A stretch of DNA of 64,000 bases. Origin: Saksenaea vasiformis B4078. Its lineage: Eukaryota; Mucoromycota; Mucoromycetes; Mucorales; Saksenaeaceae. Position numbers and translations under genes: made by a program. How positions within the stretch are numbered: position 1 is the stretch's first letter; every line of letters starts with the position of its first letter. The notes beneath the pieces were generated by a model, which was given only the letters and a program-made list of their open reading frames with translations, ran no database searches and was not told where the DNA came from. Shown here piece by piece: positions 9,866-22,700 of this stretch. The DNA is taken from contig JNDT01002246.1 of NCBI GenBank assembly GCA_000697055.1, positions 62,001-126,000 on the forward strand, written 5' to 3'.

Positions 9866-12183
9866 ATGTCACTTCAGAAATCAGGTCAACCTATTCAAAC
9901 AACGGGGAACAATCTCGTCGGTTTATGGCGTCCATCATTTGTAAAGGTCGATCATCGATTATTCGTCTATGGTGGCGGTGGAAATGTAACCAATGATTTA
10001 CATATTCTCAATTTATGTGATATGCGTTGGGAGACTATCCATGTAAGAAATAACAAACAACCTATCCCCTGTCTTCTTCCTCTTCCTGCTGCTGCTCCTC
10101 CTCCTCCTCCCCCTTTTTTCCTTTTTACACTCTTACTGACAGTCACGATGTCGATCATCTGTAGACTGTCAAGGGAACCGCCCCATACAAACGCTATGGC
10201 CACACTGCAACACTTTGGTCTAATTTTATCATTGTTTTTGGTAAGCTACTTCAAATTGCAATCCTCGTCAACTAATTTTCTCTTTCAAAGGTGGATGCAA
10301 TGAATTTCAAGCTTATTGTGACGATGTGCATTTATTTGATCTGGAAAAAATGACCTGGGTTCAACCAAATATCACAGGGTCTGTCACTGCTAGATACCTT
10401 CATAGTGCTGTGGTATTTGAGGATAAACTCTTTGTTTACGGAGGTTTTGCCAGGAACTCGGATTGTAAGTACCTTAAAGAAAAGGAGAGAGAAAGAGAGA
10501 AAGAGAAAGCTTGATCTCTGAAACAGCAAGGGGGCGTTTGTTAGGTACCTATGTACTGGATGAAATGAGCGTGTTGGATTTAAAAACCTTTACTTGGACA
10601 AAATATCATGGTGTACCACCACGTTATAATCATTCGGCAACACTTATTGGTCAGAAAATGTACATTTACGCCGGCAAAGACGAACATGGCAACACCGTAT
10701 CCGATCTCTTTGTCGTCAACCTCAGTACACCACCTTATACACCACATATCGTTTTGAGGGGTACACAGTCAAACTCAAATAATCAAATGGTCCTCTTGAA
10801 GAGTCAACATTTCTGTGAAGCGGTTTGTGGGAAACTCTTGGTCTTTGGTCGTTATCCTGCGATAGGCCAGAATACGTGCAACAGCAACAACAACAATGGC
10901 AATGGCAATAATAATAATAATCCCGAACCCATGTACGGTTTATGTATGCTTGATCTGGATACGCTGGTGTGGACACGGCAAGAATGTAACGCAAATTTCG
11001 AAGTTGGCGGATGGAATTATTTCACTGTGATCACCGAAAATATTCAACAAGATGCTGTCGATGAACAATCACAAGTGTTGGTTAATAATTTATTCTTCTT
11101 GGGCAACACCGATCCATACAGACCTCAAGGCTATGATCATTTTAGGTAAAGATCATTCATCTTATTTTTCTGTATTTTGACTTTCACTTCTTTTTTTTTC
11201 CTTTCTTTAGAGATGCATTAATCATTAATGGTGAATCGCTAGGACTGTACGACATTTCACCTGTGCGGCATTCACATGAATTCGCCCAACTCCTCAACAA
11301 TCCCGAACTCTCCGACTTTGTGATCGTCCCCGCTAACGGTCAGGAACTTCATGTCCATCAAGTCATCTTGATCACACGCTGGCCGCATTTCAGGAACATT
11401 TACAAATCAGGCATGATTGAAGCTCAGGAACGGCGGATGAAATTGCCAGAACCCTATGAAGTCGTCGTCGCCTTTCTGAAATACCTCTACAGTGATCGGA
11501 TTGATGATGATGAAAACTGGGAGGTCATCTGTGAAGTACTGATTGTAGCCAACATGTACCTCTTGCATCGCCTGAAAAAGATCTGCTGCCAACGTCTCTA
11601 TCAAAGGCACATGACAGTCGAGAGTTGCGGCGTTATATTTGAAAAGGCAATCATGGCGGACGAACCCGGCTTAAAAATGCTTGCCCTCAACTTCATGTTT
11701 CGAAACTACGGCGCCGTACTGAAATCCAACACGCTGATGCAGATGCCCCCAGCCATCCGAGAAGAGTTTCTCGAAGCCGTCCCCGATGAAGCGGTTTTGG
11801 AAATCAATCGTTCAAGATCACTCTCAACCAGTATATCCTTAAAACAACCTCTCCCCTCAACCACACCCCTAACACAACCACAAGTAGTAGCTGCAGCAGC
11901 AGCAGCAGCATCATCATCGTCACCACCACCATCATCATCAGGACCACCTGTACTGGCAGCAAATGGTAACACCGTAGCCGAGAATAGTGTTCCACAGCAG
12001 CATCCAAATCTTGTTTATTCCCCATCTTACCAACCATCTACACCCTTTAATTATCCACATCCAACAAGAATGAGATATACAATCAACGGTAATTCACAGA
12101 CAACCCATGTTATGTTACCAGCAAGACCACAATCCCCGCCAGCTGGTATAAATACATCCAGTGGTATGAGTGTGGGCGTTTAA
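9866..12183 (+). CDS. Kelch-repeat BTB/POZ protein
   Basis: Five exons (9866-10042, 10165-10240, 10291-10464, 10545-11145, 11211-12183) join in frame to give 666 residues. The first about 370 residues carry kelch blades: LFVYGGGGN, RYGHTATLW followed by IIVFGGCNEF, ARYLHSAVVF followed by LFVYGGFARN, RYNHSATLIG followed by MYIYAGKDE. A BTB domain follows (LSDFVIVPANGQELHVHQVIL, FRNIYKSGM, FLKYLYSD, about 11300-11560) with a BACK-like helical stretch. The tail is low complexity (poly-Ala/Ser/Pro, Asn-rich insert in the propeller). Kelch-BTB proteins often act as CUL3 adaptors, but here kelch precedes BTB, as in LZTR1- or fungal-type proteins. The substrate cannot be told. Confidence 0.88.
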
Positions 12184-13798
12184 TTACTCTTTTTCTTTAT
12201 ACCACCTAATTCACGTGGGAGGAAACAAAACCTTTTGTACTTTTTTTTTCTCTTTCTTTCTTATGCGTTTCCTCCACTCCCATTGCTTGTATTGCATCAT
12301 TTCCTTTTTTAATCCTTCTCCTTGCACATCTTGACTACGTTTCGTTATTTTTTTTCTGCAATTTTCATCAATCAATCCACTCACGCACACAAAAAGTTTA
12401 CTTTTTCTTCTCTTGCACATCCTACACTAGTTCTTAAAAAGTCTCCAGCATAAATTAGTTTAGCCGACTGAAATTCCTACTGTCTCTGTTTTCCGTTGCG
12501 TAGCCTTGCTAGAAAGATGGACAATGAAGGTTTATGCATGTCACAGACCCCGTTGGCCGTAACCATCGGCCTCTTTCTGATGCACTAATTGCTTGGTCTT
12601 TGGATTGTACATTGCTATTCATTTGTTATGGATATTGGAGTGTAAGTTTTCAGCGGACTCTCGACTCGAGTATGCCTTCTTGACCAATGAATGTGATTTG
12701 TGAGACTTATTCGAACCAAGTCTTCACTCTTCAGTACCAAGTGATGCATAGGCCTATTCTTCACGCTGAGTATTACACTCAACTTGAGGTCATGCGTTGT
12801 TATTAACTACTGCCCCTATTGTTTTCCACCTAAACCAATAATAACAATATCAATATATACATGTAAATATATGCATACATATACATACATTTCATACGAT
12901 CCTCCTTGAACTTGGTCAAGGCAACCAAACAGTTAGAAATGAGATCAAAGCAGGTCCCAGGACTTTATGATTGTCATCAGATTACGACACACATCCTATG
13001 ACTACCGAGAATGGGTTGATCTCTGTCAGTGTACCTTTGAAAGTTCCGAATGAAGGTATCACAACAATTCGTGATCTTGGTATGCACCTATAAGCCTATA
13101 GCGACCCTATTATCAGAAATAAAATCATTTCTATTCTCGGATCATTGTTTAGAAGCGGTTGTCACTTAAACTACAAAAGAGAACCGTCTCATTTCTGCGG
13201 TATGATCATGTTCAGGTGATATCGGCGAGGGTGACCCAGCATATGTGTTCTGCTATTTGTTTGAAGCTAACCAGTCAACTATCCCGTATGCGGTATTATA
13301 TCGCCCTCGCTCTGCGACTAAATGATGCTGAATACTTATTAGGTTGTATCAAGTGATTTATGCTCGGAAGCCATGAAAGCTTAAATTTCTATTAAACTTT
13401 ATTTTCTTCATCGTGACATGTAGATCTATGAAATGTTTCCAAAGGGTAGTCCATTGTGCTAAAAGGATTACAAGATCTACCAATTGAGCTGAGACACATA
13501 GAGGCTTAGAAGCCTAATCTATTGGCAGCTCTCATTGTTAAACGTTTGATTTTGAGGTAAGGGATAAAACATAAGGGTTATTATCGTACACGCCATTCTC
13601 ACCTGGCAATTAGTTGGCACGGCAGAGAACCCATGTAGAAATTGAACGCTAAGGTGGTAACAAATGTTACAGAAGAATGGTAGAAACGAGACATGATCAT
13701 TTTGGAATGACTCCGCAACCATTGGGCCTGTACACTCCGGAAAGAAACAAGAGGAGCCGGATAATAAACATCAGGAAAAAAAAAAGAAGTTATAATAG
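12184..13798. other. 1.6-kb spacer, no supported gene
   Basis: The only notable element is a tRNA-like fragment at about 13471-13496 on the minus strand. The rest is AT-rich with short meaningless frames; a 65-codon frame at 13159 has no recognisable feature. Confidence 0.55.
13460..13500 (-). pseudogene. tRNA-like fragment (A-box region)
   Basis: The reverse complement reads CAGCTCAATTGGTAGATC and then CTTGTAATCC, resembling a tRNA D-arm/A-box followed by an anticodon-loop-like CTTGTAA. I see no matching B-box (GGTTCGAATCC-like) or acceptor stem pairing beyond it. It is best read as a decayed tRNA or tRNA-derived SINE head, or chance. Confidence 0.3.
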
Positions 13799-16700
13799 TC
13801 ATTGGTGCAATATTGTATCTTGACTTCCTTTGTGTCCAATATCGTAGTGTGGTGGCATCGGTAACAGCATGTGTTGCGCGTTGTTGCAGCTATCATGGCT
13901 ATCTGCCTGTGTCGTTTCAGAGTTCTTATCACATGGTGTATGTTTGCATAGCTTGCTTTCAGGATCTTTGAGCGCGCGATCGAGCCTCTGAAAGACTTCA
14001 TCATCAACGTAGTACGATTTTAACAGCAGTTCCATAAGCTGTAGTCGCTCTTCCATCTGATCGAGGCGGTCGCATGCGTCGTTATCGCTGGATGGAATGT
14101 TCTTTGCATTACTTTCTTCTTCATCTTTACTTGGTCCGTTGCCGTAGCGTCCGTCGTCTAAATCCAAAAAGCGGCGATGAACAGGATTTACAAGAGGCAC
14201 AGGTGTATTAAAAATGCTAAAACGAGATCTCAGGCCGTGTGAGATGGAGCGTCTCATGTCACCCACTGACCAACGATGGACAATGCCCCAAGGCGATCGC
14301 GGCCTGTAGCCAAACAACCACACTTGGAGTGCAATAAAAATACCAAACATACCACCAACCGTTCCGAGGGCATTCACAAGTGTGTATACCCTGGTCTCCC
14401 GTACGGTGAGGTTGACGAATGCATCTGGTGTTAGGTACATGTACCCAAGGATGTAGGGCACCGTTTGTATTGCGGCATGATTTGGCGCCTCTTGCCGGAA
14501 ATTCGCTTCAATTTCCGGTGTGTCGTTCAGTCGAGGCAGGAAACCTACGTAGTTCCATCCCGTTTCTTCAAGATATCTGTGGTTCTGGATCTGATACTTC
14601 ATCGTTGAATATGTGCCGGGTTCTATATCAAAGACGTTTTTGGTTGATATGTCGTTTCGGTCCTCATCAAGCCACGTTTTAATCTGCTGTTCAGTAAGAA
14701 GCTCTGCTGTATCATTGAAATAATAGACAAGGTTTGGATCCATCTTGGGTGGGTATACAGATATATGAACCCGACCGTTGTAGCTCGCGTTGCCATACAA
14801 GACGAATGTTAGCGAGCTTCCGTTGTTGGCCGCAGGATCCACTGTAGCTCTGAGCACAAATTCCTCTGGAGGTGCATAGAGGTAGCAGGTGGCAGGACCT
14901 AGCCTATCTGCGTACCATGGACGATGAATGTCCATGTCTAGGTGGCGGATAAACCTGTCACAGCTCATTCCAGTGTTTGTAAAACAACCGACACGCGGGA
15001 ACATTGCCGTTTTCGCCAATGCAGCATCGGTGCTCCACCCGTCAAAGCAAAATCGTATGTCTTTGTACAATGTTGTCAATGGCCAAGCCTTGTCATATGC
15101 CCATGTCTTTAAGTTACCTGGTGTTTGCACCGTGGACGCAGTGATCCTAATGGTAATCGTTGTTTTTGGGCTGTGTAGCACTTGAAATAGGATAAACACG
15201 AAAAAAGCCATGAATAAGAAAAACAGAACCAACTGTGACAAAAGTCGCGTAGTCTCAGCCCATAAAGGCTCTCCCGTCCTAGACATACGGATGAACAAAT
15301 TACACGCACAAAGCCTCCCTTTGTTTCACCTTGGTTTCCAAATCGTTCTATGGATGTGCACCACGAACCATTTCACATACCTGCGGAGTCTCCAGAGACC
15401 GATAATGAAAACACCAGCAAGGATAACCGCGCCAACAGTGATGCCTGCAACTGCACCTCCGCTGAGATCAGTGGGCTGAACGGCGGCTTCGATGCTATTG
15501 ATATTGTTCATGTAGCGGCAGGGGCCATTGCTTTGCTGAGGGAATTTCAGAATATTGATGTCATTTGTAGGAACTGCGCCAATTATGCCTGAACAAATGA
15601 GAACATCAGCTTCCTAGCTCTGGAGAAGACCGCAGTTCACTCACCGCCGACAATCATTAGATATTCATTATTCATCCAACCCACGGCAGCGTATGAGCGA
15701 CGCTTAGGCATGACACCCTCACAATGGAGAATTGTCCAGTTCAGCGTGTCAGTATCCAGGACCGCTACCTGGTTGGTAAATTGCATGTCCCATTCTAGAC
15801 TACCAGAGTCGCCTTTATGGATATGAGCCATTAAGTTTTATTTTTCTCAACTTCATTCTTACCTCCAAAGACAATAATTGACTTCTGGTCAGGACCTTCA
15901 TGAGAACATTAATTCCATAAGGTACAAGGTCCCGGACAACTACAATACTTTTACCTATAACCGCATTTGCGTTGGCTCTAGCGGTTGGTATATCTCCTCC
16001 CAGCGTCACTGTTGTAATCCAACCCTTCACATTGACGTTATACAGAAAGACCTCATGGATGGGCAGTAACATCCTTCCATTGTTGGGAGTTGTAACGGCA
16101 CCAGTCATATAAGCAATGACTCCATTTCTATGAAAGTAAGGGTCAAAGGCTTGGTACAGAAAGCAACTTACGGAAAGGCGGTTCCCGTATGAGCATACAT
16201 GCCAGGCGTATCTGGATCAGTGAGATTTCGGAATTGGCCTGAGACAGGGTCATAAGACCAGAAGTCATTAAAGGTCGCGCCGGCGGCGAAAATTGAGCTA
16301 CTAACTGCTCGAACACCACCGAGTATGTAGATCTTGCCATCTGCGCCTAAGTTTGCAGTGAAGAGCTTGCGATTGCGTGGTAGCGTGCCATTATCGGCCA
16401 GGATAGTTGCAGACGACCACATCGATGTGTCAAATCGATATTGGTGCACTAGTAGGGATCCATTTTCTGGAAGAGTGGGCGTGATGCCGCCAAATAGCAA
16501 CAGTGTCTGATTATCTTGCAACAAAACAGCTTGTGAAAAGCTAGTTGAAGGTCCTTCATTGGCTTGCTTCACGTATTCAAAGTCGATGGTGCCATCGTCA
16601 AGAAGCGACAGCTTATTGAAGACATTGCTGTAGGCTGTTCCGTACCTGCCTGTGCCTCCATAGCGATAGATGGCGTTTCCATGCACAAACGACGCAGCTG

Positions 16701-16806
16701 CTGCTACAGATGGCATCTTTCCTGCCACAGCATTCGAGACGTCATATATGGCAAATGTAGTCCTGAAAATAAGCAAAAACGTTAAGGTCCATCTATTCCG
16801 GAACAT
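13799..16806 (-). CDS. Kelch-ectodomain multi-pass membrane protein
   Basis: The ATG at 16806 opens a signal peptide (MFRNRWTLTFLLIFRTTFA). Kelch-like segments follow (AIYRYGGTGRYGTAYSNVF, TLLLFGGITP, KIYILGGVRA, PTARANANAVIG with SIIVFGG, RRSYAAVGW with YLMIVGG), several with N-glycosylation sequons. A first transmembrane helix (about 15475-15400, AGITVGAVILAGVFIIGLW) ends at a positively charged stretch. A 51-bp intron (GTGAAAC...TCTAG, about 15271-15321) joins this in frame to RTGEPLWAETTRLL and a second helix (VLFFLFMAFFVFILFQV). Then comes a roughly 300-residue Cys-containing domain, a third helix (about 14370, LGTVGGMFGIFIALQVWLF) and a cytoplasmic tail with a short predicted coiled coil (DRLDQMEERLQLMELLL). 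I read this as one gene of roughly 900-950 residues; two abutting genes are the alternative. Function unknown; a cell-surface adhesion or sensing role is inference. Confidence 0.72.
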
Positions 16807-17089
16807 GTTTGTGCCAAGTGTGGGTGTCAACGGAAGAAAAACAGAGGAGCTTGATGTTGGTGGCACTTTTTTTGATTGAGAAGTGATTGTCGCCTGATTT
16901 TCCTTTTGAATAACTACGCCTAGACCATGGACAGGCACGAAAAGTAAGTACGTTATAGTCCATTTACTGATCTTGGGTTAGCGATACCTATGCGTCATGT
17001 TCGTGCCGTATCAAAAGACATTTGTTCTGTTTTTTCTACTCACTTCATGATAGACATTCGTTTCTGGTACCATAGAGTCATTCTTAGAC

Positions 17090-17447
17090 ATCGTACAGTT
17101 TCCTACTGCAGGTCCCACATCCAACCTTCTCATTATCTGTGTCGTATTTAACAAGTGCGTTGTAACTCCGTCAGTCAAGTTAAAAGTAGTGTAACAATAA
17201 ACAAGATTCCTCCACGCCCATACCATTGCAACCAAACCAAATATTCAATATGTGTCTGTGACTCATAAATATATGCCGTCCATTTTCCCTTCCCTTCCTC
17301 TTTTTTATCAGCAAGGGAAGATATTACTGTCAGAGGATGGTCAAAGTTTGAATATTGGCAGTGTGCAAACCAAGCGATCATTTGAGATTGCCCAAATAAC
17401 AAAATATACCCAAAAGTAAACAGAAAAGGATTTACCGCTTTCCACAT
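17090..17447 (-). CDS. Possible short secreted protein upstream of the kelch membrane gene
   Basis: An ORF from 17447 begins with a good signal-peptide-like stretch (MWKAVNPFLFTFGYILLFGQSQ) followed by about 45 hydrophilic residues. A GTATGG donor at about 17221 could splice to a second exon ending near 17090, but the acceptor is uncertain and two frames are possible; one of them is rich in N-glycosylation sequons. No family recognised. It might instead be an upstream exon of the kelch gene, since a GTGAGT donor lies near 17045. Confidence 0.3.
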
Positions 17448-17764
17448 TCTACTTTCTCGCGCAGAAGTTAATTCCTATTTTTCTTCCGTAGACTTTCCAT
17501 AATGGATGAAGAGTGCATTAATGATAACTTCCGGAAGTTTTATTTCCCATGATCCCGCTACATCTGAAAAAGAAGACCAGCGTTAATGACCTATTCTGGA
17601 TTTGGCTTCATTGCTTGCCTTACAGCCCTTTGCAGTGGTCAAAAAGCTACTCAACTGCCACGTAGAACCAAAAGGCAGTCCAAAGGAATTACATATGAGA
17701 GTACATACCCGAAGAGGTAAGCATGTGGCAGGCTTTCTCCGAGGACACCGACCCCAAGGGCTTT

Positions 17765-19711
17765 CTATGCTTGCTTTTCGAATTCAAATGGCCTAGCACC
17801 GTCGTTCTCGCGCATGTACCAGAAGATATGGAGGGTGTTCCTTGCGGCGTTCACGTCCCTATTCCAGATTGTGCGACATGTTTGGCAACGTTTCACAGCG
17901 TGGAGGGCTGGTTCCAGCCGGTCAAGAAAATCTGTTTCCGCATGTACAGAGGACATACTTTGCTGAATCTGTTGTGTATGCTGACCACGCCTGCAAAGGT
18001 TGGAGCACTCTTGGCTGATCCTGAATTCGTTGATGAAGACCATCGTGACGTATTGCGAGAGTTTGCGGCGAAAAGTCTCGACAGGGACTGGTCGATGTCC
18101 CACCTGCGCATGGCTGAATTCCGCACTTCCATATGCCACAACGGTGTCTTCTCTCCTGTTCCTACTGCCCCTCACGCGCATACATAGTTCATGAAGTGCC
18201 CGCTGTGACCAACGATAGGTGGTCCAGTGCAACGTTCGTTCTCGGGTATAAAATTGGAAAAGACGCTCGAGGTGCGGAAAGATGGAGCGAAGGTTCTCCG
18301 CAAACACTTGCTGGTCCACCGTCTTCGATGTGGTAATGTAGCAGTGCTACAGATAGGTCTTCATGACCTTGTGCGCGGCTTGGCTCATAGTTAGCGTCGA
18401 TTAAGATAGCAACGATATTGTATACAGACGCATTCATATAAAAGGACCAAATCCTAAATCCAGAGTCCCCACGTTTTTATCCTGAGAAAACGGTACTTAC
18501 AATTCCTAAAGAACATCTCGAAAACTCGCGTCCTCGCCCTCACCCCCTATGCCTACGAATCCGATCTTCGTAAGTTAATAGCGACGTTGGCCATGGGTTG
18601 TGCTATTACAGGTAATCCCTGATTGGGTCTCCTGTATGTCGGGATTGTGGATACGATGCGTGCGTCGCCGCGAGGAAGCTTTGTTGTGGAAAGCGAGTTC
18701 ATGCCGTTCCTTCGCGGATATGTGCAGGTTTTGCCTGGGGACGACTTCTCGATCAGCGCAAGCATTGCTTGTAGCTACTAAGTCTGTCAAACCTGGGTCT
18801 GCCCCAATCACTCGCGTGTCAGGGCCAATAGGTACTTTGGTTGGATTCAACGGCTTGCGCTTCGGTCGTTTGGGCCTTGTATACAAGATGCTTGTGCCAA
18901 TTCCATCCGTGCTGATATGGCATTTGAACCACTTTTGATGTCCAGCTTGATCTTCGTCTTCAGAGCCAGGCTTCCGGACGCCTCGGGGGTCTGGAGAAAT
19001 CGAATGCTTCCGTCCACCACCTGATCCTGTTAACGTGAAAGCCATGTCTTGAGTCAATCAGTCGGTGCGCAGCCGGATTGCCTCTAGTAGCCCATAGCAG
19101 TAACTCACGAAAAGCTCGGGTGTCGATATCAATGTATCGCTGTGTGAAAAAATGCTGTGGTACCGCATGGTACAGACGACTGGGATCTCGACGTTGTAGG
19201 AACTTCTTAGGTCGAAAGGTACCATTGCGGATCTTTTCTCTTGTTCGACGGACCTTACGATGGGAAGACTTCTGTTAAATCCCGTTCTTGTATGATGGCC
19301 TGGATAATTTCAGCCTCCAAACGTCTACGTTCGGTCATTGAAAGGGCCACAGGCTGTATTCCCCATTTCTGAGTCGGCTTGTTGACAAACCTTGATGTCC
19401 ATCGGCGGCTGGGACGTTCGGCAGGTTGTGCGATTGGAACAGCATGGGGAAGATTTTCAAGAGCACCCAGCATTGATAAGAAAAAGGGGTAATACTCCCA
19501 TGTTTGCTTCTTTACTGTCTTTTTTGTCATAGGCAGTGGACCAACATTGCCGCATAAGTGGTCGTAAATCTCTTGCATAGATCTGAATTTGTTGTATGTA
19601 AAACTTGGCGTTCCCCGAACGTGAATTCCATTCACGATTTTGACGCACAGAAGTAGGACGTATCCAGCGTCCTATTTCTCCCTCTTCTTCTTCCTCGTCC
19701 AAATCGTCCAA
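17765..19711 (-). CDS. Second Fanzor locus (distinct subfamily), exon structure partly unresolved
   Basis: Segments in order on the minus strand: an exon from about 19671 (DAGYVLLLCVKIVNGIHVRG, then FTYNKFRSMQ); a segment at 19057-18600 with the IGADPGLTDLVATS RuvC-I motif (Asp near 18798), preceded by FKCHISTDGIGTS; then 18360-17765 with YTRERTLHWTTYRWSQ, VVAYGSAEFSHAQVGH (RuvC-II region, about 18130), FINEFRISQEC with the relocated Glu near 18028, a zinc ribbon (CSNLC and CQTC, about 18005-17875) and RuvC-III WNRDVNAARN (Asp near 17857). All catalytic positions are present. An intron of about 60 bp (GTGAGTTACTGC...CTCAAG) fits between the first two segments. The region 18360-18600 has stops in every frame I tried, so it holds either unrecognised introns or disabling changes. 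Sequence differs strongly from locus 1, so it is not a recent duplicate. Confidence 0.8.
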
Positions 19712-22700
19712 GTTCGTCTAGGTCTTGCTTCCAATACACAATTCAAATATATGTGTAGCCACCGCAGCAGTTGCAATTATTGCTTGCCTTTGTATTGGCA
19801 GAAAACTAGCAGAAACAGAATTCTAGGCGTGTGACGAGGACATATTTAATTTTGGACCTCACTGTAGGAGGAGTTTAGCAATGTAGCCTTTTAGAACCTT
19901 TATTGGCCTTCCCAGGTCCACAAGGCCTGTGAGCAATTCTCAGATGACTAGTCAAGAAAGCCTGCTTCAGTACGAACATCGTCAATCTGATCAACTTTGT
20001 CACCAAGTAAATCGAGCGACTCGACGTTCAGTTTAATTAAAAAAAAAAGAAAAAAGAAAAAAGAAAAGGAAGGCGAAGGAGGGAAAGAGATGGTCGATTA
20101 CGAAGAAAAAAAAAGTAGAAAGGAAAAAGGTAGGTGAGAGAAGTTTGTCTTTCCTTTCCAAGGATTTATAGGCCGGCAGAAAAGAGGCGCTCATACGCTC
20201 CTGTTAGGTCCTTTCTTTTCTTTTTCTTGTTTTTTAAGGGATTACCTTGGAACTTAGGAAGGAAGATCTATAGTGTCCTATCACATAAAAACGATATTGA
20301 TGCTAACTTATAGCATATAGGCCAGCGCGCAAAGCCAAAAGTCGATATCTTACGCACATCAAACGATCGCGTCCACTATGTAGAGAAGTCTATGACGATG
20401 CTATCCGTACTTCCTGTAAAACTTGTCGCTTATAGCTACGAGTCAAAGTACCGCTCCATCCATAGTTGTCAGAGCCTCTCAGATTTTCCTGGCTATGCAG
20501 TGGTATTTCAAGCCGTGCAAAGTCTAATGAGGTTGCCAGAAGATGGACATAGAAAACGTGGCCCGATTGGAACGGAAGTCTGTGCTCTTTATCCAATGTG
20601 TAGAGCTCAAACACAAGGAATTCTACCAAGCTCTCCTAAGTGTCACCGGAAGGGGCATGATCGTACTCTACCTTTGACGCAGAATCTGCGCAATAGAAAA
20701 AAAAATAAAAGAGAAGAAACAAAGATCTTTTAGAATCCTCTAGTCAAGGTTGCGACATGTATTTTGAAGGGAATCATAAACTATCATCGCTTGACATTAT
20801 TTGCTAACTAATAGGACCAATCCCCTTGGGCCTATTAGGAAACTCAATTAAAGTATCTGCAGCAAGACTTTAAGTACATGTTTTCTACGGAGTATCACGA
20901 TTAAAGGGAGACACCAGATTCGTGTGTGTGCTATTACACTCGTTTGCATTGATCCATTGTTATCTTCTGTTAGACAGAAATGCTACTTTCCATTGTGGTT
21001 TTGTTTCCTTTACTCCTGCGATTCCATGTATGTAACTCATTACTTTTATGCATGTTCTTTAACGTTACATAGAGCATGGTTTATAAAAAGAATTTGCGCA
21101 AATCGTCGCAATCTTGCCTCAAGTAATTGGACATGATTCAAATGCATAGTAATTTAGCTTGATCACCTATTGAAGTATTGGAAGGTCCTAATACCATGCA
21201 TTCGGACTAGAAAGTCGGTTTACAAGATTACAAAAAGGAAAGCCTTTCTTTTTTTGATCTGATGATTTGTCTTTTCTTCTTCAATTCATATAAAGTAAGC
21301 GATGATGTCGACAAGACAGCAATGTAATCACTAACCGAATTTATTTTATTTTATTTTGCGTTCGTTCTACACGGTCATTAGTTTCCCAAACATTTTGCAG
21401 TTGCTATTCTTATTTGATGTACGTAGCCCCTATTTCTGTCCGTTGCCTGGCTCCACCTGACTTGTCCTTTTTTTATCTGTTTCAATAATAAACATTCCAT
21501 CATCTCATTTGAATAACACATCCTGCTCAGCTTTTACTCTATAACCACGAGCATTGCGGTGCAAACAGGCTATGTTAAGCTAGAAACAATAAAAATTGCT
21601 TCGCATGTGGCACTTTCTACTTACTTAACGCCACTTACCAAATTCTTGATCTAATTAAAGTATCCTACACTTTTTACGTCAATTCACATCACAATGTTAT
21701 GGACTGACCCCTAATTATGTTACTTATTTAGGCTTCTTGTCTGGCACCAATGCCTGTTGTCGATCCTTATCCTAGCTACCTTCTTCCTCACAGAAGTCCC
21801 TCAGCTTGTTATCGAATACGAAGGATTCTTAGGGTGAAAGCTGTGGTTTGTTCGTAAGTTTGTCATGCAGTCATGACGTTAACGTATCTGATCCGCCTAA
21901 GACCTCATGCGACTTCTTAAGTTTGGTCTGATCTCCGAATGCAATGGATACGATGATGGCCGTCCGAAAGAAAAAATTTATTGTACGTTACAACATCTTT
22001 CTATGTATCTAGGTGCATTGTCTATTGTGTGAGTAGGGGCATCAGGACAGAGCCGGTACAGAGGGAAGCTGAAAGATCGTCGGAGCACCAAATGGGGTGC
22101 CTAGCATCTCTGATGACGCAGGGTTCGTCAACTACATCGTTGAAATTCTTGTTCTACTATAAGGTTATATTCAACCACTAATAATAATATTAATAATTCG
22201 TTTAGAGATTAAGGTCAGTTGGTTAAAACTTTAGATAGTAGTGGTATTCCTGGTGACAATAGATTTGTTGACAGACTCGGTGGACGACGGCTTTTTCTCC
22301 GCGTCTTTTGAAAGTTAACCGCAGAAGCCAAGACAACTGCGCGGTTTTCTGACATTGGAAGATAGGTTGACCAGCCACGCAAGCCCCACTTTTGCCGATT
22401 ATGTAACTTGCATTAACCAAAGAAGGAAATATGGTACAGAGCGCAGCCACCCAGGAACAATCTGTGCATCCCGATGTGAAATTGTGATACGGCACAGATC
22501 TTTCTAAAGCTGCGGTGGCGCATTGGATGCTTGATTACCTAAAATGAAAAATAGGACATGGAAAGTTTCTTCATTCAACGGATTGTATATGTATAGGCTT
22601 TCTTCCTATCGTACCCAAGTCTAACCTACCTAACAAATGGCTACACGTAGCAAGACGCTCTTTCGCACATCCTATCGACATTCATTTTGGCAACCGTGTC

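Noticed and set aside
13799..15298. Separate 499-residue gene starting at 15298
   Set aside because: The supposed start lies inside a consensus 51-bp intron that fuses it in frame to the kelch gene 27 bp away; kept only as an alternative.
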